From the NCBI RefSeq assembly GCF_002364335.1, contig NZ_DEXW01000080.1, forward strand, positions 62,001-126,000: a stretch of DNA of 64,000 nucleotides, in the 5' to 3' direction. This stretch comes from Winogradskyella sp. UBA3174 (lineage in GTDB: Bacteria > Bacteroidota > Bacteroidia > Flavobacteriales > Flavobacteriaceae). The position numbers were made by a program, and so were the translations under genes. The notes beneath the pieces were generated by a model, which saw only the letters and a program-made list of their open reading frames with translations, made no database searches and was not told the origin of the DNA. Positions 33,945 through 41,885 of this stretch are shown here, piece after piece (positions within the stretch are counted from its first letter, which is position 1; every line of letters begins with the position of its first letter).

Positions 33945-35924
33945 TTATTTTATATTTTGTAAGCAAGTCTGATAGAAGTCTTGAGCCATTTTATTTCTCA
34001 AAATCATATACTTAAAAGGATAAATAGGAAGCGTTATTAATAGAATTAATGGGTTTATACGTTTGGCTTTTTGGTCAATAGCTTTGTAGAATTTAGAATA
34101 AACAAAAGCATCAACTATTACATAAATTACAAAAAACACAAAGGATATAATACTTAGACTTAAGCAAGTCTCTGCAATCTCTTCTAATTTATTATTCTTT
34201 AATATAAAATGAAGTATTAATAATATGCCGCCAATAGAATAGCTCACTAGACTTGTTTTAGAATAATCTTTATAGTCTTTATACAAAGCTTTCGCATTAA
34301 TAAGTTTTTCAGGAATTTCTAGACCTTTTTCCTTTAAACCCTCAAGTGCTATATTTCTATTTAATAAATTATGAAGGGCTATTTCTTTAGGTTTTTTATC
34401 TAAATCAAAGTCACCTTGTTTTTTTATAATAGCAACAAGTTCTTCAATTTCATATTTCTTATAATAGTTATAAGATTTAGTATCAGTTTCTGAAAGTTGT
34501 AGTTTGTTTTTTGCAGTAAATAGTCTTTTAAGTGGTACAATAATAGCATCGAACTCAAATACGCCTCTATCGTTGGTCGCTCTTGTAGTTAAATAAATAC
34601 TTAACGGTAGCATTACTGCTGTAGACAACCAAGCACCAATTATTGGATTAAAACTTCCTTTTTCTGCACTATTTCTTGTAAAGATTCCGAAAAAATGATA
34701 GGTTAAAAATAAAACTACAGCAATTATTATTGGCAAACCTAGACCGCCTTTTCTTATTAAAGCTCCTAAAGGTGCGCCTACAAAGAAAAGTATAATGCAA
34801 GAAAGCGCTAAAATAAACTTATCGTGAAGTGCTATAATGTGTTTGTTAAGGTTAATGTCCTTAATAGAAAAGTTCTTTTTATTTGAATCTAATATCTGTC
34901 TTGTGCTGTTAGAAGAGTTAATTGCTAAATTTAGGATTTGCACTTTTTTTGCTGTATCAAAAATATCTAAAATTTTGCCAGTATAAATGGAATCTACTGC
35001 AGTTGTATCAATACTCAAATTTAAAGCTCTGTATGTAGTTCTGTTAAAAAGTGTCGATGCTAGTGTTTCATAATCATCTTTTTTCTTTAGAAATAGACTA
35101 TCTATTGCGTAATTCAATTGCCCTACTGTTAGCATTTTCGCTTTATTAGAGCTGTTTTTCTCGTCTAAATCTTCTGAGCTTAAAATCTCTAAATCTATAT
35201 TGATAATATAACTGTCAAAATAGCTATTTGCATGTGGTTTATTAGCTTCTTGTCGTCTATCTTTACTTATGATTTCTTCATAACGATTTCCATTGATTAG
35301 CTCTAATTGCAGCACATTGGAATCAGGGGTGCTTTTTAATTCACCTTTTTCTGAAATTATAACTTTATAATTACCTGTTCGTGTTGCTTTTTCATGAATA
35401 ACAACACCCTCTAAAAACTGACCACGATCACCAGACTTGCTATCAACTTTTATATTAATATTTCCAATCTCGTTAAATTGACCTTCTGCAATTGCCAAAG
35501 CTGGCTTCACTTTTGCTATATTTCTTCTTAGATTATAGAAATTATATTCTCCCCAAGGAATCACGTTGTTGGCAAAAAAGAAACAACCAATACCAAGAGC
35601 TATTATGAATATACTAAGGCTTCTCATGGAGCGTTGCAGAGAAATACCTGTAGATTTCATAGCAGCAAATTCATAATTTTCGGCAAAATTACCAAAAACC
35701 ATTATCGAAGATAGAAGTACAGTAAGTGGAACTACCAAAGGAATTAGCTTTGGCATGTAGTATAAAATAAATTTAGCAGTTACAGAGACATCTAAATCTT
35801 TACCAGCAAGTTCAGCTATATATAGCCAAACACCTTGTAAAACAAAGATGAACATGAATATAATAAAGACGCTAAAAAACGTCCTTAAGAATGTGATAAG
35901 TATGTACCTATCTAATATTTTCAC
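33945..35924 (-). CDS. LptF/LptG family permease with long C-terminal extension
   Basis: The protein has 659 residues. The N-terminal 110 residues and residues 360-450 form the YjgP/YjgQ permease (first helices LITFLRTFFSVFIIFMFIFVLQG, later APLGALIRKGGLGLPIIIAVVLFL). The periplasmic jellyroll-like part lies between. LptF/G move lipopolysaccharide from the inner membrane to the periplasmic bridge. The usual length is about 360; here about 200 extra residues follow, with at least two more helices. It lies 17 bases after lolA in the conserved ftsK-lolA-lptF-ribB order. Confidence 0.88.
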   Translation of the reverse strand: MKILDRYILITFLRTFFSVFIIFMFIFVLQGVWLYIAELAGKDLDVSVTAKFILYYMPKLIPLVVPLTVLLSSIMVFGNFAENYEFAAMKSTGISLQRSMRSLSIFIIALGIGCFFFANNVIPWGEYNFYNLRRNIAKVKPALAIAEGQFNEIGNINIKVDSKSGDRGQFLEGVVIHEKATRTGNYKVIISEKGELKSTPDSNVLQLELINGNRYEEIISKDRRQEANKPHANSYFDSYIINIDLEILSSEDLDEKNSSNKAKMLTVGQLNYAIDSLFLKKKDDYETLASTLFNRTTYRALNLSIDTTAVDSIYTGKILDIFDTAKKVQILNLAINSSNSTRQILDSNKKNFSIKDINLNKHIIALHDKFILALSCIILFFVGAPLGALIRKGGLGLPIIIAVVLFLTYHFFGIFTRNSAEKGSFNPIIGAWLSTAVMLPLSIYLTTRATNDRGVFEFDAIIVPLKRLFTAKNKLQLSETDTKSYNYYKKYEIEELVAIIKKQGDFDLDKKPKEIALHNLLNRNIALEGLKEKGLEIPEKLINAKALYKDYKDYSKTSLVSYSIGGILLILHFILKNNKLEEIAETCLSLSIISFVFFVIYVIVDAFVYSKFYKAIDQKAKRINPLILLITLPIYPFKYMILRNKMAQDFYQTCLQNIK

Positions 35925-35941
35925 AAGTTAAAATTTAGGCC

Positions 35942-36583
35942 TTAATCGATTTTATTGATAAAGTAATCACTGTATTTACTTTCGTCAAATGTAAATAAGG
36001 TTTTTGATATAGGCTCATCAGTTTTAAAAGAATTAACGGTTAACGTTGTTTTTGTTCCGTCTTGTCCTACTTCAATTAAATTATAGATGTGTTTTGTAGT
36101 TGCGTCAATACCTAATAAGATATATTTCATTTCTGCATCAGCATCAATAGGATTCAATTTTACATATTGAATTTTTCTACCTTTTACATTCTGCATGATA
36201 TCCATTTTATAGGTATAACCATCTTCATAAAATGATAGCATTTCACTTGGTGTAATTGTACCTTCTTCATTAGTATTGTCTGAAGAAATTGTAACCTCTT
36301 CATCTTCGGGATTAATTGTGTAGAGGGTTTTTCCGTTAAAAATACGAGTTAAACCTAGAATGTTTAATTTATATTTTTCACCTTCAATAACAACGTCACC
36401 ACGTGTTTCTTGACTTATATTTTCACTAACATTATTTAATTCGTACTTAAAATCTAAACTGACGTTTTTATAAGATTTAATCTTTTGGCTTACTTCAGAA
36501 AGTAATGCTTCAGCCTTTGTGTCGTTCTGTGCAAATCCAACACAACCTAATGCTAAAATCGTTATTATAAATAATCTTTTCAT
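35942..36583 (-). CDS. lolA: LolA-like outer-membrane lipoprotein carrier protein
   Basis: The protein has 213 residues with a signal peptide (cleavage near GFAQN, about residue 19) and a LolA/LolB-like beta fold: SLDFKYEL, YKLNILGLTRIFNGKTLYTINPED, then a beta-rich C-terminal half. LolA carries lipoproteins from the inner to the outer membrane. It is 21 bases after ftsK and 17 bases before lptF. Confidence 0.85.
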   Translation of the reverse strand: MKRLFIITILALGCVGFAQNDTKAEALLSEVSQKIKSYKNVSLDFKYELNNVSENISQETRGDVVIEGEKYKLNILGLTRIFNGKTLYTINPEDEEVTISSDNTNEEGTITPSEMLSFYEDGYTYKMDIMQNVKGRKIQYVKLNPIDADAEMKYILLGIDATTKHIYNLIEVGQDGTKTTLTVNSFKTDEPISKTLFTFDESKYSDYFINKID

Positions 36584-36604
36584 TTTATATATGCTCTAAA
36601 TTCT

Positions 36605-39031
36605 TTATTGTTTCTCGTTTTCTAATAATTGATCTAAGGACGCTAAATCTGGGACTAAAACTTGTCTTGCTTTACTGCCTTCAAAATTACCTACAATACC
36701 TGCAGCTTCTAATTGATCTATAATTCGACCTGCTCTATTGTAACCTAATTTAAGTTTACGCTGTAACAAAGATGCTGAGCCTTGTTGTGATGTTACAATA
36801 ATTTCTGCTGCATCTCTAAATAATTTATCTCTGTCAGCTATATCTACATCAAGATTTGTGCCACCTTCTTCACCAACATACTCTGGTAATAGGTGTGCAT
36901 CTGGATATGCTTTTTGAGAGCCAATAAATTCAGTAATCTTTTCAACTTCTGGTGTGTCTACAAAGGCGCACTGTATTCGTATTAAATCGTTGCCTTGGGT
37001 GTATAACATATCACCACGACCAATTAATTGGTCTGCGCCAGAGCCATCTAAAATTGTACGCGAATCTATTTTACTAGTTACTCTAAACGCAATACGTGCT
37101 GGGAAATTTGCCTTAATTATACCAGTAATTACATTTACCGAAGGCCTTTGTGTTGCAATGATTAAATGAATACCAATGGCACGTGCTAATTGTGCTAAAC
37201 GTGCAATAGGTGTCTCTACTTCTTTACCAGCCGTCATTATTAAATCTGCAAACTCATCTACAACTAATACGATGTATGGTAAGAATGTATGGCCATCATT
37301 TGGGTTTAGTTTTCTTGCCTTAAACTTAGTATTGTATTCAGCAATATTTCTACAAAAGGCGTTTTTCAGCATTTCGTATCGGTTATCCATTTCAATACAA
37401 AGTGAATTTAATGTATTAATCACTTTAGTGTTATCTGTAATAATAGCTTCTTCACTATCTGGTAATTTTGCTAAGTAATGACGTTCAATTTTATTAAAAA
37501 GCGTCAATTCTACCTTTTTAGGATCTACGAGTACAAATTTAACTTCAGCTGGATGTTTCTTATATAATAATGATGTTAATACAGCATTTAAACCAACAGA
37601 TTTTCCTTGTCCTGTTGCACCAGCCATAAGTAAATGGGGCATTTTTGCTAAATCTACGACCAATGTTTCGTTACTAATGGTTTTACCCAAAGCTATAGGT
37701 AATTCCATTTTTGATTGCTGAAACTTTTGTGACGCAATGACAGAACGCATCGATACGATAGTAGAATTTTTATTTGGCACTTCAATACCAATAGTTCCTT
37801 TACCAGGAATAGGTGCAATAATTCTAATGCCTAATGCAGAAAGCGATAAGGCAATATCATCTTCTAAATTTTTAATTTTTGAAATTCTAATACCAGCGTC
37901 TGGTACAATTTCATAAAGTGTTACTGTGGGACCAATAGTAGCTTTTATACTACTAATACCTATCTTATAATTATTAAGCGTATCAACGATACGGTTTTTG
38001 TTTTCTTCGAGTTCTTCTTGGTCTATTGAAATTCCTTCGTTATCGTATTTTTTAAGCAAATCTAATGTCGGAAATTGAAATTTCCCTAACTCTAACGTAG
38101 GATCAAACTGTCCGAAATCTGCAACGAGTTTATCAGATAAATTATCTGTTTCAGATTTCTCTTCTTTAGTGGCTTCAACTTCAATCTTAATCTCAGGTTC
38201 TTCAATAGTTTCTTCTACAGGTTTCTCAGCCACTTCCATCTTAAGAGCTTCTTTCTTTGGCTCTGGCTTAGAATGGTTACTTATGGTGGGTTCTAAATTT
38301 TTAAGCGGAATTTCAAAAGCAGATTTAAAAGCTTCAGCTTCGTCAGATAAACTATTATCTACTGCTACGGTAGCATCATTACTCGTTTTTTTATTAGTAT
38401 TAAGTTCATCATTAATGTCGCGTTTGGCTTTCTTAAATAGGTTTACAAAAGTATCACCTGTAACTTTAAACCGAATCGCTAAATAGGTGATAACACCAAA
38501 TAATAGAAGTAAAGCAGTGCCAATTTTACCTATATAATCTTGAAAGAAATGATTCATCTCATAACCAATTGTACCACCAAGAAGATCGTATTTATGTGTA
38601 AAGAACCCTAAAAATATAGATAGCCAAATGACTATTAGTGTTCCCCATATCCAATGTTTGCGTAATCGTACTTTTTTTAAGTTTAAAGTTGTATAAACAC
38701 CCGAAAGAAATATTAATCCTGAAAAAATAAATGAAGGGATACCAAATCCTTTGGTAATAAATAATTCGCTAACCCATGCACCAGCTTGACTTGCCCAATT
38801 CTTGTAATCTTCTGAGCGTTCTGGAAATGTACTGAGGACACTTTGATCTTCTTTTCCTGTAATGATATAAGACAGAAAAGAGATAAACAGAAGTACACCA
38901 AGTATAATCATTAAACTTCCAAAAATAAGTTTTTGTTGATTAGACAGTTTAAACGAAGGTTTTTTTAGTCCAGACTTTGTCTTTGGCTTCGCTTTGGTTG
39001 TGGTTTTCTTTTTAGTTGTTCTTTTTGCCAT
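36605..39031 (-). CDS. ftsK: DNA translocase FtsK
   Basis: The protein (808 residues) has a basic N-terminus (Lys-rich repeats), four to five TM helices (about 30-190), an acidic linker rich in Glu/Lys, and the C-terminal FtsK/SpoIIIE motor with Walker A GATGQGKSVG (about 470-480) and Walker B VLVVDEFADL. The last 65 residues are the gamma DNA-binding winged helix (LLQRKLKLGYNRAGRIIDQLE). FtsK moves chromosome dimers and coordinates segregation with cell division. It leads the ftsK-lolA-lptF-ribB block. Confidence 0.96.
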   Translation of the reverse strand: MAKRTTKKKTTTKAKPKTKSGLKKPSFKLSNQQKLIFGSLMIILGVLLFISFLSYIITGKEDQSVLSTFPERSEDYKNWASQAGAWVSELFITKGFGIPSFIFSGLIFLSGVYTTLNLKKVRLRKHWIWGTLIVIWLSIFLGFFTHKYDLLGGTIGYEMNHFFQDYIGKIGTALLLLFGVITYLAIRFKVTGDTFVNLFKKAKRDINDELNTNKKTSNDATVAVDNSLSDEAEAFKSAFEIPLKNLEPTISNHSKPEPKKEALKMEVAEKPVEETIEEPEIKIEVEATKEEKSETDNLSDKLVADFGQFDPTLELGKFQFPTLDLLKKYDNEGISIDQEELEENKNRIVDTLNNYKIGISSIKATIGPTVTLYEIVPDAGIRISKIKNLEDDIALSLSALGIRIIAPIPGKGTIGIEVPNKNSTIVSMRSVIASQKFQQSKMELPIALGKTISNETLVVDLAKMPHLLMAGATGQGKSVGLNAVLTSLLYKKHPAEVKFVLVDPKKVELTLFNKIERHYLAKLPDSEEAIITDNTKVINTLNSLCIEMDNRYEMLKNAFCRNIAEYNTKFKARKLNPNDGHTFLPYIVLVVDEFADLIMTAGKEVETPIARLAQLARAIGIHLIIATQRPSVNVITGIIKANFPARIAFRVTSKIDSRTILDGSGADQLIGRGDMLYTQGNDLIRIQCAFVDTPEVEKITEFIGSQKAYPDAHLLPEYVGEEGGTNLDVDIADRDKLFRDAAEIIVTSQQGSASLLQRKLKLGYNRAGRIIDQLEAAGIVGNFEGSKARQVLVPDLASLDQLLENEKQ

Positions 39032-39063
39032 ATTTACTTTCCGATTAAACGGAAATTTATTGT

Positions 39064-39828
39064 TTATTTATAATCTCTTGTTTTTTGTGAGATTCCATTA
39101 ATATAATCATTAATAATTCTTAGTTTCTGTGCTTCTTCGCATCCTTTAAAATTATTAATATCATCATTAATTATTCTTTTATTGTAAAATTCTAAATATT
39201 TACTTGCTAATGGTAAATAAGACCACTGCCATTTTTCTAAATTATAATTTGTTCTGTTCTCATTTTTTTTTCAGAATAAACTTGATAAAAACCAAATCCA
39301 ATCGCATTATCTTTTAATCATTTATAAACTTCGAGTCTTTTTCCGCTGCTAAAATACGAATTACTTAAACTATTTAAATCTAAATCTGTTCCCCAATGAT
39401 GTCTTCATGAACTTGGCATAGAACTATATTCTAATATCTTTTAGTATGCGTTGTGTTGATTATAGGTTTTTATAACGTTCCCAAATAGCTTTTTGCTCAT
39501 TAAAATTACTTGTTCCCGAAAGAATTATTAAATCTATATGATCTGCTTTTGGAGCATTATACATATTTAAAAAAGCATTATAAACTTCAGTATTTAAATA
39601 TACTTCTTTTGCAGAATAGATGCTTCCGGCTTTTGTAAAAGTTGAATCTGTTTTGTAATTAAATTTTCCTAGAACAAATTCTTTAGTGATATTAACTAAG
39701 TGGTTTTTAAAAGTGGTAATTGGATCTAAAGCTGTTTCAGAAATATCAATTTGACTGAATTTTTTATCACCCGAATTACAACTTAAAAACAAAATTATAC
39801 CAGAAAACGTAGTAAATATGAATTTCAT
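39064..39828 (-). pseudogene. decayed VanY/M15B D-alanyl-D-alanine carboxypeptidase
   Basis: The first part is a normal lipoprotein (ATG 39828, LFLSC) whose frame ends at 39460-39462 just after NEQKAIWERYKNL, the start of the M15 domain. Downstream, the other frames still encode clear M15B remnants: EYSSMPSS then RHHWGTDLDLNSL (zinc-ligand motif), SSGKRLEVY, AIGFGFYQVYSEKK, NYNLEKWQWSYLPLASKY and a C-terminal stretch ending at 39064. I count a TAA, two TGA (one before RHHW, one after EVYK) and at least two frameshifts, one at an A9 run. Intact members cleave D-Ala from peptidoglycan. The gene is inactive, or only a short secreted fragment is made. It lies between dgkA and ftsK. Confidence 0.88.
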
Positions 39829-39904
39829 TCTCTTGTTTAAAGTATTGAAAATTCGAGTTAAACAAAAATACAAATATGTAGCGTTTATTCTATTGGTTTT
39901 GGTA

Positions 39905-40273
39905 TTAAAGTATTTTAGGTAAATAAATAATACCAGCAATAATTGTAGCTATAATTGAGGCAATAAAGACAGCACCAGCAGCAACGTCTTTTATTAAACC
40001 AATTTTTGGATGATGTTCTGGGTGAATAAAGTCAGCAATATATTCTACGGCAGTATTCAGGCCCTCTATGCTCATTACCAAACCAATCATGGCAACTTGA
40101 AACATCCATTCTGTGGTAGATATTTCAAAATAAAACCCAGCTATGGTCACTATTATAGCAATGAATAGCTGAATTTTTATACTTGCTTCGGTTTTAATAA
40201 GAATGAGCATGCCTTTAAAGGCATACCCGACACTCTTTATTCTGTTTATAATGAATGGTTCTTCTTTTTGCAT
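39905..40273 (-). CDS. dgkA: diacylglycerol kinase family protein
   Basis: The 122-residue protein has three TM helices and the DgkA-type core EGLNTAVEYIADFIHPEHHPKIGLIKDVAAGAV. The conserved Glu and Asp residues fit the active site of the small integral-membrane diacylglycerol/undecaprenol kinase. Bacteria of this type probably use it to phosphorylate diacylglycerol or undecaprenol; the substrate is not decided by the sequence. It lies 5 bases after tpx on the same strand. Confidence 0.92.
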   Translation of the reverse strand: MQKEEPFIINRIKSVGYAFKGMLILIKTEASIKIQLFIAIIVTIAGFYFEISTTEWMFQVAMIGLVMSIEGLNTAVEYIADFIHPEHHPKIGLIKDVAAGAVFIASIIATIIAGIIYLPKIL

Positions 40274-40278
40274 ACCAA

Positions 40279-40779
40279 CTATGCTAAGCTAGCTAAAGCA
40301 CTTTCGTAATTTGGTTCGTCTGCAATTTCTGTTACTTGCTCAGTATGTAAAATAGTACCATCTGTATCAATTGTAACAATACAACGCGATAAAAGCGACT
40401 CAAAAGCTCCTGACTTAAAAGTTAATCCATAATCTTTACCAAAATTCCCTGTTTTATAGTCAGATAGGCTTACAACATTTTCTATACCTTCTGCGCCGCA
40501 GAATCTAGCCATTGCAAACGGTAAATCTTTAGAAATACATAACACTTTAGTGTTTTCTAATCCACTAGCTTTTTCGTTAAAGGTTCTTATAGATTGTGCA
40601 CAAGTACCTGTGTCTACACTTGGGAAAATATTTAATACTAATCTATGTCCTTTAAAATCTGCATGAGATTTATCTGCTAACTCTGTATCGGTGAGTTTAA
40701 AATTTGGTGCTTTATCACCAACTTTTGGTAAATTACCTATTGTTTCTACAGGAGTTCCTCCTAATGTTACGTTTGCCAT
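40279..40779 (-). CDS. tpx: thiol peroxidase Tpx
   Basis: The protein has 166 residues, standard for atypical 2-Cys peroxiredoxin Tpx. The peroxidatic Cys60 is in SVDTGTCAQSIRTFN, the resolving Cys94 is in ARFCGAEG. It reduces hydroperoxides with thioredoxin. The gene lies 5 bases before dgkA. The 303-base region upstream is gene-free. Confidence 0.96.
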   Translation of the reverse strand: MANVTLGGTPVETIGNLPKVGDKAPNFKLTDTELADKSHADFKGHRLVLNIFPSVDTGTCAQSIRTFNEKASGLENTKVLCISKDLPFAMARFCGAEGIENVVSLSDYKTGNFGKDYGLTFKSGAFESLLSRCIVTIDTDGTILHTEQVTEIADEPNYESALASLA

Positions 40780-41082
40780 TTTTATTGTGTATTTTTTAAT
40801 AAGTGTTAAAAATAATTTTTTTTAAGTAGTTAAATATTAAAAAAACTATAATATTTAACAATATTACCTGCTTTAATATTTATCTGTTGTTGTTCGTTAA
40901 ATTATTATTATTTAGTGTTTTAAGTTGTCGTGATTGTGGTTTTAAAACATTTAATCGAAGTTATTGGTTATTTGAATAAAATATTGATTACAATTGGTCA
41001 AAATTTTTAACTTCGAATTCAACTAAATCAAATCATTTTTAGGCAAACTCTCTATTTGTCTTTAGTTTAACTATTATACGTT
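40780..41082. other. gene-free divergent intergenic region
   Basis: This A/T-rich stretch separates tpx (minus) from a membrane protein gene (plus). No gene, RNA, repeat family or convincing TAnnTTTG box with correct spacing was seen. It likely holds the two promoters and is otherwise unremarkable. Confidence 0.5.
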
Positions 41083-41790
41083 ATGAAATTTCAAGTACGA
41101 AAGTCTAAGATTCTTTACAATCTATTTATTGCTATAGGACTATTAATAATCGGGAATCTATTTTCTGTTTATTTATTATTTAGCACTTCAGGAATGGAGG
41201 ATAAGGTTACAAGGCTTCTTGTTAAGCTCTTTAACGTTAACTTAGAAGCTAATTTGCCAACCTATTTTTCGGCATTAGTATTGTTAGGGGATTCTATTTT
41301 ACTGGCTCTTATTGCCTTTGGCAGTAAAGCATTGGGTGAAAAATTTTGGCATTGGATTGGCTTATCAGCCATTTTTGTTTTTATCTCTTTAGATGAAATG
41401 ATACAAATACATGAGCAGTTGAGAGCACCAATGGAAGCACTTTTTAACACTTCTGGATTACTTTATTTTGCATGGTTTATTCCTTATCTAGCTCTAGTCG
41501 TTGTTATTGGTATTGCTTATTTTAAATTTATGATGCGTTTACCAAAAAAGATTTTAAAGCTATTTATATTGTCTGGTGTTGTATTTGTTTTTGGTGCTGT
41601 AGGTATGGAAATGTTAGGAGGACTTCATTCTGAAGTGCATGGAGAAGAAACAGTAACTTATGCCTTAATGTATAGTTTTGAAGAATTTTTGGAAATGTCT
41701 GGAGCTGCGATTTTCTTTTATGGGTTAATCTCTTATATTGAAATGAAGTTTAAAACGGCAACTTTTACTTTCGGAGCAAAAGAAGCTTAA
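41083..41790 (+). CDS. six-TM membrane protein of unknown function
   Basis: The 235-residue protein has about six TM helices. Charged and polar residues in or near the membrane are striking: ISLDEMIQIHEQ after the third helix and MEMLGGLHSEVHGEE, then YSFEEFLEMSGA before the last helix. The repeated Asp/Glu/His pattern is reminiscent of metal-dependent membrane hydrolases, but I recognise no named family. It is a single gene, ended by a terminator shared with pheT. Confidence 0.7.
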   Translation: MKFQVRKSKILYNLFIAIGLLIIGNLFSVYLLFSTSGMEDKVTRLLVKLFNVNLEANLPTYFSALVLLGDSILLALIAFGSKALGEKFWHWIGLSAIFVFISLDEMIQIHEQLRAPMEALFNTSGLLYFAWFIPYLALVVVIGIAYFKFMMRLPKKILKLFILSGVVFVFGAVGMEMLGGLHSEVHGEETVTYALMYSFEEFLEMSGAAIFFYGLISYIEMKFKTATFTFGAKEA

Positions 41791-41833
41791 CAGAATAAAT
41801 TAAACAGATAAATTGTATTTCTTTCTGAAACAT

Positions 41834-41868
41834 AAAAAAAAGCCCTTAATAGTTATTAAGGGCTTTTT
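41834..41868. terminator. bidirectional terminator between membrane protein gene and pheT
   Basis: A perfect stem AAAAAGCCCTTAATA / TATTAAGGGCTTTTT-type hairpin with A-run on the left and T-run on the right. It sits between the convergent genes ending at 41790 (plus) and 41886 (minus) and works in both directions. Confidence 0.88.
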
Positions 41869-41885
41869 AGTTTTCTAGATAAATG

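Noticed and set aside
39421..39480. Possible insertion inside the VanY pseudogene because part of it resembles the 45.9 kb motif (ATGC..GTGTTGAT)
   Set aside because: Read in frame, this stretch fits the ancestral protein (STQRILKDI before LEYSS), so it is native sequence and the resemblance is chance.
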